A stretch of DNA of 64,000 nucleotides, taken from the NCBI GenBank assembly GCA_023229785.1, contig JALNYV010000002.1, positions 1 to 64,000 of the forward strand. Reading direction: 5' to 3'. Shown here piece after piece: positions 39,590 through 47,803 of the stretch. This DNA comes from Candidatus Dojkabacteria bacterium (GTDB lineage: Bacteria; Patescibacteria; Dojkabacteria; SC72). The position numbers were made by a program, and so were the translations under genes. Under the pieces are notes generated by a model that worked only from the letters and a program-made list of their open reading frames with translations, was not told the origin of the DNA and made no database searches. The stretch's first letter is position 1. Each line of letters starts with the position of its first letter.

Positions 39590-39632
39590 ATAAAATAAAA
39601 GAGAGTTTGATTCTGTTGCAAAGCTCAAACTC
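39590..39632 (-). terminator. Intrinsic terminator of the tmRNA
   Basis: Stem GAGTTTGA/TCAAACTC (39603-39632) followed on the minus strand by TCTTTTATTTTA. It lies just after the tag-coding part of the tmRNA. Confidence 0.65.
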
Positions 39633-39840
39633 ACAAAAACTCCAATGGGCGATTAAGCAGCCATTAAATAAGCGTAATCATCTGCGTTTATTTTGTTTTT
39701 ACTTTTTACGACTCTCTGTGTCGGATTGTCCGTATCCCCTACTTATTACCTTGTCGATACCATTTCATCCCCTTGTTTTTATCATACTTTTGGAGATGTG
39801 CGGAGTTGAACCGCAGTCCAAAACAATTTTTAGTTTACAT
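39603..39840 (-). ncRNA. ssrA: Phage-encoded permuted (two-piece) tmRNA
   Basis: On the minus strand the acceptor piece comes first: T arm TGCGG-TTCAACT-CCGCA and acceptor strand CATCTCC-A (39791-39798). A linker follows, then the coding piece: GGGGATG (39772-39766), the tmRNA D-like GGTATCGACAAGG, and a tag frame at 39685-39653 (ADDYAYLMAA, stop) preceded by AATAAAC-GCA as in tmRNA resume sites. GGGGATG pairs with CATCTCC over 7 bp including G3-U70, the alanine identity pair. CCA is not encoded. This is the format of alphaproteobacterial and some cyanobacterial tmRNAs. Outer ends are approximate. Confidence 0.85.
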
Positions 39841-39858
39841 CATACAATCATACTCTTT

Positions 39859-39892
39859 GTTCATTTTTTGAGTATGTTCACAAAAAATGAAC
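39859..39892. repeat. Inverted repeat upstream of the tmRNA
   Basis: Stem GTTCATTTTTT / AAAAAATGAAC, 11 bp, immediately after the lipoprotein stop. It may terminate or process the lipoprotein mRNA before the tmRNA. Confidence 0.5.
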
Positions 39893-39895
39893 AGA

Positions 39896-40096
39896 TCATT
39901 TATTATTTTCTTGAACACATGATATAGTAACACTTTCCCACCAAGTAGCAATAGTCATAGTTGTACTCAATGTTCCTCCATTATCTTTACACAGTTTTAC
40001 TATACTCTCCAGAGCTTCAACACTTTTCGTGTTATCTTTACATCCACCAAGGAATAAGCTTAAACCTAACATCACAGTCAAAATCAATTTATTCAT
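39896..40096 (-). CDS. Small lipoprotein
   Basis: 66 aa from the ATG at 40096 with GAGGT upstream. Signal LILTVMLGLSLFLGGC ends in a lipobox (LGGC), so Cys19 should be lipidated. The 47-residue mature part has two more Cys. Small phage lipoproteins often act in superinfection exclusion or as outer spanins; neither can be decided here. Confidence 0.7.
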   Translation of the reverse strand: MNKLILTVMLGLSLFLGGCKDNTKSVEALESIVKLCKDNGGTLSTTMTIATWWESVTISCVQENNK

Positions 40097-40123
40097 AATA
40101 TACCTCAAGTTTAATTTAAATGC

Positions 40124-40197
40124 AAGGCCGGAAGGAATCGAACCTTCTACACTGAGTTTTGGAGGCTCTGTCGCTACCTTAGTTCATGCGACCCTAT
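40124..40197 (-). tRNA. Degenerate tRNA-like element, possible tRNA-Trp(CCA)
   Basis: T arm GAAGG-TTCGATT-CCTTC, anticodon loop CTCCAAA and a D-like stem GTCGC/GCGAC with a GG-containing loop are present. The acceptor partner of CGGCCTT is missing at the expected place (a poor AAGAATA precedes the D arm; AAGGTAG inside the D arm pairs better), and the anticodon stem has only three good pairs. A sigma70-like promoter sits directly upstream, so it is probably transcribed. Functional tRNA, remnant or other RNA cannot be decided. Confidence 0.45.
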
Positions 40198-40204
40198 TCT
40201 TAAT

Positions 40205-40233
40205 ATTCTATAACATTACATTGGGTTTGTCAA
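40205..40233 (-). promoter_or_regulatory. sigma70-like promoter
   Basis: TTGACA (40228-40233), 17-nt spacer, TAGAAT (40205-40210) on the minus strand, firing into the tRNA-like element, lipoprotein and tmRNA. Confidence 0.6.
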
Positions 40234-40899
40234 GTGATAGTTTCTAATAAGTTTAATAGTATCTTCGAGATAATCAGAGACTCTTTTAACAAATATCTGA
40301 GGTTCTTTACGATCAACTATACCTACAGCGACTACTATTTGTCTTACAGGTCTTCCAGTTAACTCACCGATCATACAAGCATACATGGTACACTGTGAAA
40401 AGTAATTCCAAATATCTTCTTCTCTCTTTAACTTCAGAGAATTCTTAAAGTCTACTATCGAAAGAATTCCATCCCATTCTGCCACACAGTCCACTCTACC
40501 TGCAACCTTCAGTCTATCAGAGTATAGAGCTTGTTCAAGACAATAAATCTTACCAATGTGTTTATCGAATTCTGGTTTTACTGACACCAATAGTTGTTTA
40601 GCATCAGGCATCAGTGACATCATCCTAACAGTATCCATCTCGTTTAGCAAGTACTTTTCACAAGCATCATGAAATTTTGTACCACGAGCAGATGCTATTC
40701 TTACAATCTTATCAGCTTCTGCATCACCTATCCTTTTTCTCCATTCTATAAGATAATCCTTACTTAATGTTGACAAGATAGTAGTGACAGAAGGGTATGT
40801 TTTTCCTGAAGGTGTCACATAATCCCTTCTGCCAAGATTTGTTCTAGCCTTTAAATTAAAATCTAACTCACTTAACTTCACATGATCAAATTTTTTCAT
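40216..40899 (-). CDS. PD-(D/E)XK (Cas4/RecB-like) exonuclease
   Basis: 227 aa. Catalytic pattern in order: ARGTKFHDACEKYL, CLEQALYSDRLKVAGRVDCV, then LSIVDFKNSLKLKREEDIWN and QCTMYACM, which is the RecB-nuclease arrangement (GRVD, DxK). Likely acts in DNA processing or recombination. Coupled to phoH. Confidence 0.75.
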   Translation of the reverse strand: MKKFDHVKLSELDFNLKARTNLGRRDYVTPSGKTYPSVTTILSTLSKDYLIEWRKRIGDAEADKIVRIASARGTKFHDACEKYLLNEMDTVRMMSLMPDAKQLLVSVKPEFDKHIGKIYCLEQALYSDRLKVAGRVDCVAEWDGILSIVDFKNSLKLKREEDIWNYFSQCTMYACMIGELTGRPVRQIVVAVGIVDRKEPQIFVKRVSDYLEDTIKLIRNYHLTNPM

Positions 40900-41631
40900 T
40901 TACATTTTCTCAATAGCCTTAATAATAGCTTTACATAACTCACCACGAACTATATCATTACTATTAAATTTAACAACTTCAAACCAATCTTCAAGTTCAT
41001 TTGAAGTGACTAATTTCATAATCCAATCATAACAACTTTCTTCTCTCTTCCTTTTGAGATCATTCTGTCTTGTATCACCGCAAAGGATAACCTGACAATT
41101 CTCTCCAAGACGAGTTAACATGGATTCACATTCGCTTGAGTCCATATTTTGAAACTCATCTACTATAACAACACAGTTCTTTAAAGTCAAGCCTCTAATG
41201 TAAGATGTTGAGATAAACTGAATAAATTTCTTCTTTGTTAAACACTCCCAAGCATTTCCATTCTGACATAGTTCATCAACAATATTCTTGTAGGGTATTG
41301 TGAAGATTTGTTCTTTCTCTTCAAGACTTCCAGGTAAAAAACCCTGTGATCTAATATTCACAGCAGATCGTACAATTATAATCTTTTCTACTTTTTTCGC
41401 CAATAACTTCTCTAATGCCAAATAAGTTGCAACATAAGACTTTCCAGTTCCAGCAGTTCCAGCAGCCACAATATTAAAGCCATCTTCGAAAGCTTCTATC
41501 ATGATTTCCTGATTCTCTGTGATTGGTTTGATCTTCATGATATTAAATGCATCGACTTTAGGTTTCATCGATCTTCTAAGTCCACGAGGATCATCAGTTT
41601 CTTCTTGAAATTGCTGTTGTCTTCTTGCCAT
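40900..41631 (-). CDS. phoH: PhoH-like ATPase
   Basis: 243 aa. Walker A GTAGTGKS at 58-65, then IRSQGFLPGSLEEKEQIF (PhoH motif), Walker B VIVDEFQNMDSSE and CGDTRQND sensor. Family common in marine phages; in vivo role unclear, possibly RNA helicase-like. Confidence 0.9.
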   Translation of the reverse strand: MARRQQQFQEETDDPRGLRRSMKPKVDAFNIMKIKPITENQEIMIEAFEDGFNIVAAGTAGTGKSYVATYLALEKLLAKKVEKIIIVRSAVNIRSQGFLPGSLEEKEQIFTIPYKNIVDELCQNGNAWECLTKKKFIQFISTSYIRGLTLKNCVVIVDEFQNMDSSECESMLTRLGENCQVILCGDTRQNDLKRKREESCYDWIMKLVTSNELEDWFEVVKFNSNDIVRGELCKAIIKAIEKM

Positions 41632-41660
41632 TTACAGTCCTTTAGTTAAATTAATATTAG

Positions 41661-41969
41661 TTAGCGGTTTTTCCATTTATCACGGTGCTTCTGAATAATC
41701 TCTTTCGTCTTAACATCCTTAATAGACTTCTTATTGTATCTTTCCCCTACAGGACTCTCTGGATGTGCTTCAGCTACCTTTGATAATACTTCTTTCCATG
41801 TATCATCAGTCTTAGAATCAATACCACCTACCGTAGCAACCATACTGAATGCTGCTGGAACTGCTCTGATATGTGGATTCTTTTTCAGTAATGAAACCTT
41901 ATCAGAGTATGAAATAACATCTTCAAATTCTTCATTAGTCTCTGTATTATAAAATATATATGTTGGCAT
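41661..41969 (-). CDS. Conserved T4-like hypothetical (MPTYxF family)
   Basis: 102 aa starting MPTYIFYNTETNEEFED; C-terminus KEVLSKVAEAHPESPVGERY with KKSIKDVKTKEI. Found in many marine T4-like phages next to phoH. The start resembles FmdB regulators but the zinc cysteines are absent. Confidence 0.65.
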   Translation of the reverse strand: MPTYIFYNTETNEEFEDVISYSDKVSLLKKNPHIRAVPAAFSMVATVGGIDSKTDDTWKEVLSKVAEAHPESPVGERYNKKSIKDVKTKEIIQKHRDKWKNR

Positions 41970-41971
41970 AA

Positions 41972-42136
41972 TTAACCCTTGAGTAACTGTTGACCTGAAT
42001 TAACCTCTTCTTGTACAGCACCTTTGAGTTTACTTAATTGTCTTTTAAGTTCTTCCTTCTCCCAAGTACTTTCAGCTATTCTTTTTTCTAACTCTTTAAT
42101 TTGTTTCTCTAAAATATCTTTATAAGAATTCATCAT
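41972..42136 (-). CDS. 54-aa coiled-coil protein
   Basis: Starts MMNSYKDILEKQIKELEKRI, mostly one charged helix, ends NSGQQLLKG. GAGGA lies 5 nt before the first ATG. Overlaps the previous gene end by 17 nt. No family recognised. Confidence 0.55.
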   Translation of the reverse strand: MMNSYKDILEKQIKELEKRIAESTWEKEELKRQLSKLKGAVQEEVNSGQQLLKG

Positions 42137-42275
42137 TTATCCTCAATTTATGTTTAAAATACCTACATGTTCTTTTCAGAAAAAAACGTTTTCTAAAGTT
42201 TCCATATTCCATCTCACCTTCTTTTTTACTAAAGTATGGAACCTGAAAGAGTTTATACTTAAATTTAGTCTTCAT
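42120..42275 (-). CDS. 51-aa basic protein
   Basis: From the ATG at 42275 overlapping the ClpP stop (ATGA). Sequence MKTKFKYKLFQVPYFSKKEG...FRKRFFLKRTCRYFKH is very basic and aromatic. Coupled translation supports a real gene; function unknown. Confidence 0.5.
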   Translation of the reverse strand: MKTKFKYKLFQVPYFSKKEGEMEYGNFRKRFFLKRTCRYFKHKLRINDEFL

Positions 42276-42850
42276 GAAATAATATCTGCTACTCCATATT
42301 TCACTAATTCTTCTGGTGTCAACCAAACGTCTGATGGAGGTAATAGTTTTGAAACTACATTCTTAGCATCTAGTTTAGTTACATCTGATAAAATATTTAT
42401 AATTCTTTCATTAGTTAACTTCATCTCTCTAGCGAATGCTTCAATATCATGTTGTTTTCCAGCCATACCACCAGAATATTGATGACACATAATACTTGTA
42501 TTCTTCGCTATAACTCTTTGTCCTTTAGTTCCACAAGCAAATACAAGAAAACCAGCAGAAGCTATACAACCAATACCAACTGTTCTTATAGGATAATTTG
42601 ATTGCCTCATAATATCTATAAGAGCAAATGCCTCTGTTAATACACCACCATCAGTATTGATATATAGAGTCAAGACTTTTTCTGTTTCTTTTATTGTATT
42701 TTCATATATAATCCATTTTACTGTATCTTCAACATTATACTCATCAATCATACCAGTGAGGAAAAATATATGGTTGTTTAGTAAACCTGTGTTAATTCTC
42801 TCAGTTGCAACCATCATTTCAGACGCATCAATATCATCTCTATTTGTCAT
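42272..42850 (-). CDS. clpP: ClpP-like serine protease
   Basis: 192 aa. GCIASAGFLVFACG places the nucleophile at Ser98 and MCHQYSGG the histidine at His123; INTDGGVLTEAFALIDIM is the ClpP handle region. Phage ClpP homologs may process head or host proteins; the substrate is unknown. Overlaps the neighbouring glycosyltransferase gene by 11 nt. Confidence 0.85.
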   Translation of the reverse strand: MTNRDDIDASEMMVATERINTGLLNNHIFFLTGMIDEYNVEDTVKWIIYENTIKETEKVLTLYINTDGGVLTEAFALIDIMRQSNYPIRTVGIGCIASAGFLVFACGTKGQRVIAKNTSIMCHQYSGGMAGKQHDIEAFAREMKLTNERIINILSDVTKLDAKNVVSKLLPPSDVWLTPEELVKYGVADIIS

Positions 42851-43568
42851 TTAATCTCCAGGGATATAATCCAGCATACTTACGATAACTGTTATTGTTA
42901 CCGTTAATAAAAAAATCCTCTTTAACTGAATTAGGATTACCATCTAACCTGTAATTTAAAGTATATTCCTTTGTACACTCATAATTCGGATAGTATTTCT
43001 TTAGTGCCCCATAGAACTGTCTATCTGCCCCCCACTGTCCATACCAAGCGTGACCTATACCTACAGCCACATCTCTACGAATTGCGAAACAGGAGGTGTC
43101 TATGTGGTTCACAGAGCTATCAAAGAATACAGGCCACTTACCTAAAGATTCACAATCATCCTTACATAAGAAATTACCTTCTTTATTAATTACATTTCTC
43201 AATGAATAAACCCAATCATATCCTTTATTTATACACTCAACAACACTCTCTACATGATTTGGATCTAACCAATTGTCTTCATCAAGATAGCATATGATAT
43301 CAGCATTAACCAAAAAAGAACATGATGCATAAACTCTATGACCATACCAACCACTACCAATATTATCAGATAAAGATACTGTATTAACTTCTTTCCTATC
43401 TCTTTTCCTCTGAGCTAAGAAAATCATATCTTTAACTTGAAGATCAAACTGTTCACCATCGATAAAAATATAGTGGGCTAAATCAGTATAATTTTGGTTC
43501 TGAACACTATCTATACATTGTTTGAGATGTTCAGAGCACACTGTAGGTGTTACTACAGCAACCTTCAT
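42840..43568 (-). CDS. GT2-family glycosyltransferase
   Basis: 242 aa. VAVVTPTVCSEHLKQCIDSV, the metal-binding CYLDEDNWLDPNHVESVVEC and later GADRQFYGALKK. Third stand-alone glycosyltransferase of the window; acceptor unknown. Confidence 0.75.
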   Translation of the reverse strand: MKVAVVTPTVCSEHLKQCIDSVQNQNYTDLAHYIFIDGEQFDLQVKDMIFLAQRKRDRKEVNTVSLSDNIGSGWYGHRVYASCSFLVNADIICYLDEDNWLDPNHVESVVECINKGYDWVYSLRNVINKEGNFLCKDDCESLGKWPVFFDSSVNHIDTSCFAIRRDVAVGIGHAWYGQWGADRQFYGALKKYYPNYECTKEYTLNYRLDGNPNSVKEDFFINGNNNSYRKYAGLYPWRLNDK

Positions 43569-43993
43569 GATAGATCAAGTCCTGGAAAAGCCTCTGATAC
43601 AATCTTAGGTGTCAAATATTTAATACCTAGATCTTTTTTCATTAGATTGATAAGAACAATAGCTTCATCTTTATGTAATGATTCCAATACAACACCAAGT
43701 AAATTCTTTAACTTATTTGGTTGAACATTTGTGCGTTTATTATGATTCTTAATAAACCTATAGATCTTTTCCATTTCTGTGTCAAGATATGTCCAATTTA
43801 ATCCTGCTGGTTCTACTGCTGGACGGTATGATGGAATCTCTACATCAAATTCAACTCTAGGACTATATAAAAGCTGAAAGAAATATCTAAATCTTGGATG
43901 ATCATATTTTCGTAGTACATTAATTTTATCTTCCCGAGTTCCTGCATTCTGAAAATCTTCAAAGATTTCAGAATATAATTTTTCACTAGACAT
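43565..43993 (-). CDS. Conserved T4-like hypothetical protein
   Basis: 142 aa from the ATG at 43993, which overlaps the RNase H stop (TAATG). HPRFRYFFQLLYSPRVEFDV with the YRPAVEPAGLNWTYLDTEME block is conserved in marine T4-like phages next to rnh. Helical; function unknown. Confidence 0.6.
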   Translation of the reverse strand: MSSEKLYSEIFEDFQNAGTREDKINVLRKYDHPRFRYFFQLLYSPRVEFDVEIPSYRPAVEPAGLNWTYLDTEMEKIYRFIKNHNKRTNVQPNKLKNLLGVVLESLHKDEAIVLINLMKKDLGIKYLTPKIVSEAFPGLDLS

Positions 43994-44853
43994 TAAAAGT
44001 CTCCCATGCATTCCATTAAGTTTTTTAGACGATATTGTATAAAGTAATTCATAAACTTCATTCTACTATTAACTTTATAATTAGTATATTGATCTATGAT
44101 ACTACTACTTATATCATCAGGAATATAATCAAAATCAATTAATAACTGATTCCTCTTAAAATGTTCATCATCACTGAAGTCTGTTTTAAGATATTCAGGC
44201 ATTCTTTCTGTCATAATACTCTTTTGTCTTATCTTATCAACGAAAGAATTACCTACACTAAGAAAGTTTGGGATACTATCACCATCATCACCTCTAATAA
44301 TCTTTTCTTTCAAATCGATGTGAGGGGAAACTGTAGGTGTGATAAACTTCTTAGTGATAGGTGAATATTGCTTTATATGTGGATATTTTTGGAGTTGAAT
44401 AAAATCTTCATCCCTAGAAGCTACTAAGAACGGTTTAGGACTTATAAATAAACCATCCTGGATTAAATCGTTCTCGTGTGACCATTTAGCGAGTACAGCT
44501 ATAATATCATCACCTTCTGCTTTATCAATCTCTAAGACTTTGTAAGGTGAATACTCAATTAATTCACCTTTAATGAGTTTAAGACATTTATAAACCAATT
44601 CCCAATCAATCTTAGAGTCTTCCTTCATTTTCTTACGTTTAAATTTATAATGAGGGAATATGTCCTTTCTCCAATAACTAGAACTATCACAGGCTATAAC
44701 TACTTCTTGGTATTGATTTTTAAACTTAACTCGTAGTTTTCTAATACCGTTGAGTATAAGGTATCTGACTACCGATTCATTTATTTCACCAAGAGAAGCA
44801 AAATTTCCAGCCACACTTGCTATTGCTAATTGACTATAATCTATTGCTATCAT
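43993..44853 (-). CDS. rnh: RNase H (T4 rnh, FEN-type 5' nuclease)
   Basis: 286 aa (T4: 305). Acidic active-site segments VVIACDSSSYWRKDIFPHYK, DKAEGDDIIAVLAKW, ASRDEDFIQLQ and IIRGDDGDSIPNFL follow the FEN/RNase H order. It removes RNA primers from lagging strands. Confidence 0.85.
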   Translation of the reverse strand: MIAIDYSQLAIASVAGNFASLGEINESVVRYLILNGIRKLRVKFKNQYQEVVIACDSSSYWRKDIFPHYKFKRKKMKEDSKIDWELVYKCLKLIKGELIEYSPYKVLEIDKAEGDDIIAVLAKWSHENDLIQDGLFISPKPFLVASRDEDFIQLQKYPHIKQYSPITKKFITPTVSPHIDLKEKIIRGDDGDSIPNFLSVGNSFVDKIRQKSIMTERMPEYLKTDFSDDEHFKRNQLLIDFDYIPDDISSSIIDQYTNYKVNSRMKFMNYFIQYRLKNLMECMGDF

Positions 44854-45690
44854 TTATACCTCTACACACTTTAATTTAAAATTTTTAGCTGATTCTTCTC
44901 TCTCAGCATATCCTCTTGGGTTACAAGCTATTCTAGTGCGTCCTAACATATAATCAAAAGGTTCATGTGTGTGTCCATGAAACCACACCTTGATCTCAGG
45001 TCGATCAAATATAAATTGAGTAAGACTTGAAGCATATCCACCGTTCATTTCATAATCATCCTTATACTTTGGATGTACACTGAGTTGACTCGGAGAATGA
45101 TGACCTACTACTACAATCTTCTTCCCTTGGTTATCTCGAACAATATTAGAAATATAGTCAAGAGCAGTTCTATGTCTAACCACAGTATCCTCTGGTGATA
45201 ACTTACGGTACTTTTGATTATCATTCTTTATCAAACTAAAATCATTCATAGCATACTTAATTGAATAAATAGTAATAGGATCACTCTTATTCATATCAGT
45301 CCACAATGTAGTCCCAATAAAGGTCACGTCATCAAGGACAATACTCTCATTCTCAAGAAAATGAATATTAGAGAACTTAGAGTACTCTTCTCTGAGATGA
45401 TCTAAACTCTTATACCAGTACCCATGATAAAAGCAATGATTTCCAGCAATAATAACAACTTCTTTAAACTCTTTACTAATTCTATCTAAAAATCCACGAA
45501 ATCTATAAGCTAAACCCATTTTTAAACTCCAATCTTTCTCTGGAATTGGGTTATCTGTGTGAGGATTCTCATGGAGATATTGAGCTATCAATAAATCTCC
45601 AGCAATAACTAGAACATCACAGTCTTCAGTATTCTTTAGATCAATATCCCCAAACTCAAGATGCAAATCTGACGCATATGCTATTTTCAT
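44854..45690 (-). CDS. Calcineurin-like metallophosphoesterase
   Basis: 278 aa with all family motifs: SDLHLEFGD, VIAGDLL, IIAGNHCFYHG, VVGHHSPS, WFHGHTHEP. Substrate not evident. Of the same superfamily as the 173-aa enzyme at 49592. Confidence 0.85.
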   Translation of the reverse strand: MKIAYASDLHLEFGDIDLKNTEDCDVLVIAGDLLIAQYLHENPHTDNPIPEKDWSLKMGLAYRFRGFLDRISKEFKEVVIIAGNHCFYHGYWYKSLDHLREEYSKFSNIHFLENESIVLDDVTFIGTTLWTDMNKSDPITIYSIKYAMNDFSLIKNDNQKYRKLSPEDTVVRHRTALDYISNIVRDNQGKKIVVVGHHSPSQLSVHPKYKDDYEMNGGYASSLTQFIFDRPEIKVWFHGHTHEPFDYMLGRTRIACNPRGYAEREESAKNFKLKCVEV

Positions 45691-45691
45691 T

Positions 45692-46114
45692 TTATCCCTG
45701 TTTATTTAAAAAACTCGCTAAATTATCAAGAGTCCTAAAGCAATAACAACCATTACCTAAGACCATATTCCAAACCATCCTTAAAGACTTTAACTGATGT
45801 TCTGAAAAGACATTACCATCATCTTTCTCTAAAAGCAAGAATATAGTTTTTTCTGGACGCTTATTACTATCATCAACTACCTCTGCAATAGAATATACTC
45901 CGGTCATCTTTGGTGTGATAACATATAAACAGAAATTACAAGTCTGTCTTTGTTTAATTTCTTCTGCTTGACATTCTGGAGTCCAATCATCAACTACTGG
46001 ATTAAAGTAATTAATCTTCAACTTTGGAATTAATTTATCTCTCCAGGTACTGCCATTACACGTTCCTCCAAGAAACACTTTATTCATTTTGTTCATCTCC
46101 CTAAATCTTTTCAT
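45692..46114 (-). CDS. Nucleoside 2-deoxyribosyltransferase-like protein
   Basis: 140 aa. KVFLGGTCNGSTWRDKLIPK, FNPVVDDWTPEC and ITPKMTGVYSIAEVVDDSNK match the nucleoside 2-deoxyribosyltransferase-like fold, which salvages or modifies nucleotides. Start at 46114 is coupled by ATGA and has GAGGA at good spacing; an ATG at 46087 would start exactly at the conserved core. Confidence 0.65.
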   Translation of the reverse strand: MKRFREMNKMNKVFLGGTCNGSTWRDKLIPKLKINYFNPVVDDWTPECQAEEIKQRQTCNFCLYVITPKMTGVYSIAEVVDDSNKRPEKTIFLLLEKDDGNVFSEHQLKSLRMVWNMVLGNGCYCFRTLDNLASFLNKQG

Positions 46115-46974
46115 CGTATAGTCCTCAATATAATAATGTTTTCACTCAACCTTCCTGTGAGAGACTGTTGAGTAGTTTTTAAGGTATCTAAAGCTTTACT
46201 TATAGAAAGATTACTACCAACTATAACATTCTCTAAGACATCTTTAGGTTTTCTAACAATCTTCTGAATAGATCTAGCTTCATCAAAGTTCTGAATAGTT
46301 GTTCCCTTAACTGAGAATCCTAGTTGATCCTTTGAGTAATAGCAACCTAATTTTTTATATTTCACATCATAAACCCAAATCTGGAGTGACCCTATAATAT
46401 TCTTAGGTTCAACTGACTTTAGATTTAGCTCTGAGAATTCTTTACATATCTTAACTTTACTGACTAACTTTTCCGCAGATTTTTCTTTTAACTTTCTCTG
46501 CTTCCTAGACTTCTTAACATCAAAGATACCAATACATATATCCATAATAGACTTATATATTTCAACAAGTTTATTAATTTCATACTTAGAGAAGTTTGAA
46601 TAAGCCTCTAATAAGTCAGGATCTGTAGTCTCTAATACTTCTTTAAACTCGTTATATGACCTTTCTACAAAAAATATGATAGATTTTGCATGATTTTTAT
46701 TTACTCTATCTTTAAATATAGGAATGAAATTTGGAAGTTTTCCTTGGAAATGATTTTCAATGTAATTATCGATAATACAGTCAATACCATATACAACATC
46801 ATCAACTGTATTATCAACTTTAACTTGAATATTCTTTGGTTTATCGAAATGAGATTTACTTAACTCATATTGCTGATACTCTTTTAAAATCTCAGAGTCA
46901 ATATCCAATTCTTCTTTAGATATACTTAAAGGAAGAATTGGAGGATCTTCGACTATGAATGATAATATATCCAT
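46111..46974 (-). CDS. Conserved T4-like hypothetical protein
   Basis: 287 aa, lysine-rich middle (KKSRKQRKLKEKSAEKLVSK) and a C-terminal beta domain with YDVKYKKLGCYYSKDQLGFS and KGTTIQNFDEARSIQKIVRK. The latter block recurs in marine T4-like phages. Possibly nucleic-acid binding; not assigned. Confidence 0.55.
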   Translation of the reverse strand: MDILSFIVEDPPILPLSISKEELDIDSEILKEYQQYELSKSHFDKPKNIQVKVDNTVDDVVYGIDCIIDNYIENHFQGKLPNFIPIFKDRVNKNHAKSIIFFVERSYNEFKEVLETTDPDLLEAYSNFSKYEINKLVEIYKSIMDICIGIFDVKKSRKQRKLKEKSAEKLVSKVKICKEFSELNLKSVEPKNIIGSLQIWVYDVKYKKLGCYYSKDQLGFSVKGTTIQNFDEARSIQKIVRKPKDVLENVIVGSNLSISKALDTLKTTQQSLTGRLSENIIILRTIR

Positions 46975-46976
46975 AA

Positions 46977-47651
46977 TTACCCCTTATTAATATATTTACG
47001 ACCCTCAAAGTCATCAACATATTCTGGTCGATGTTCTCTTACCCAAACCATTGCATCTTCTGAAAGTTTATTGTAATCTGTACCTATTGAAGAGGCTCCA
47101 ACATGATGAACATATGAAGTTGATACAAAATTCTTGAAACCTAATCTCTTTAGATCTTCACAAATAACGTCATCTGAGTACCAGTTAATAGGAGGGAATT
47201 GGGCGGCAGTGAATGCTATCTTTGAGAAGTGTGCAAAGATAGGAGCTACTACAGGAGATTCTTTAATTAAATATTCAGACTCCCATCTATCATACACTAA
47301 ACGCTCTTGATCATGACGCTTTAATCTGATATTCTGAGAGGGTCTTGTATTATCTGATAAGGTAGCTACAAGACCCAATTGGTGAGGTTGTAGTATAGTT
47401 TTTAATCTCCTAACATCAGATAATAAAGTTTCAATTGATGTTGGAGTAACTACAATATCATCATTAGCTATTATAACCTCATCGTAAATACCAAAAGCAT
47501 CATTTAAAGCATCATTCATATCAGCTCCAAATGATCCTTTATATGCAAAATGAGTTAAAATAGGAATATTAGGATTATAAGCAAGCAAACTTGCCTTGAA
47601 TACATCATATGATTTACTGGATTTTAAAGTACAAACAACTACAGGGATCAT
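46977..47651 (-). CDS. Glycosyltransferase-like protein
   Basis: 224 aa. IPVVVCTLKSSKSYDVFKAS, IIANDDIVVTPTSIETLLSD (DDD-type metal site) and DDVICEDLKRLGF follow a GT-A fold. Separated from the next gene by a tRNA. Confidence 0.65.
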   Translation of the reverse strand: MIPVVVCTLKSSKSYDVFKASLLAYNPNIPILTHFAYKGSFGADMNDALNDAFGIYDEVIIANDDIVVTPTSIETLLSDVRRLKTILQPHQLGLVATLSDNTRPSQNIRLKRHDQERLVYDRWESEYLIKESPVVAPIFAHFSKIAFTAAQFPPINWYSDDVICEDLKRLGFKNFVSTSYVHHVGASSIGTDYNKLSEDAMVWVREHRPEYVDDFEGRKYINKG

Positions 47652-47680
47652 ACACTACCTCATTATAAAGTTTGGAATGG

Positions 47681-47753
47681 CCTTGCGAGAGGGACTCGAA
47701 CCCCCGACACCGAGAGTAGAAATCTCGTGTTCTATCCTCTGAACTACCGCAAG
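47681..47753 (-). tRNA. tRNA-Arg(UCU)
   Basis: All four stems pair well: acceptor CTTGCGG/TCGCAAG, D stem GTTC/GAAC, anticodon stem CGAGA/TCTCG with loop TTTCTAC, T arm GGGGG-TTCGAGT-CCCTC. CCA not encoded. It stands alone between protein genes. Confidence 0.9.
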
Positions 47754-47767
47754 GTTTATTTAATTAT

Positions 47768-47796
47768 GCATTGTAGTATACTTGACGCTACAATGC
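47768..47796. terminator. Stem-loop with T run (plus-strand orientation)
   Basis: 9-bp stem GCATTGTAG/CTACAATGC then AAGCTTTTT on the plus strand. On the minus strand the same hairpin separates the His-rich gene from the tRNA and may act in processing or partial termination. Confidence 0.5.
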
Positions 47797-47803
47797 AAGC
47801 TTT

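Noticed and set aside
39607..39927. 106-aa plus-strand ORF
   Set aside because: It crosses the tmRNA, its terminator and the lipoprotein end; no Shine-Dalgarno or family match.
40124..40197. attachment site (tRNA 3' fragment)
   Set aside because: No integrase, no second repeat copy, and the gene content is that of a lytic T4-like phage.
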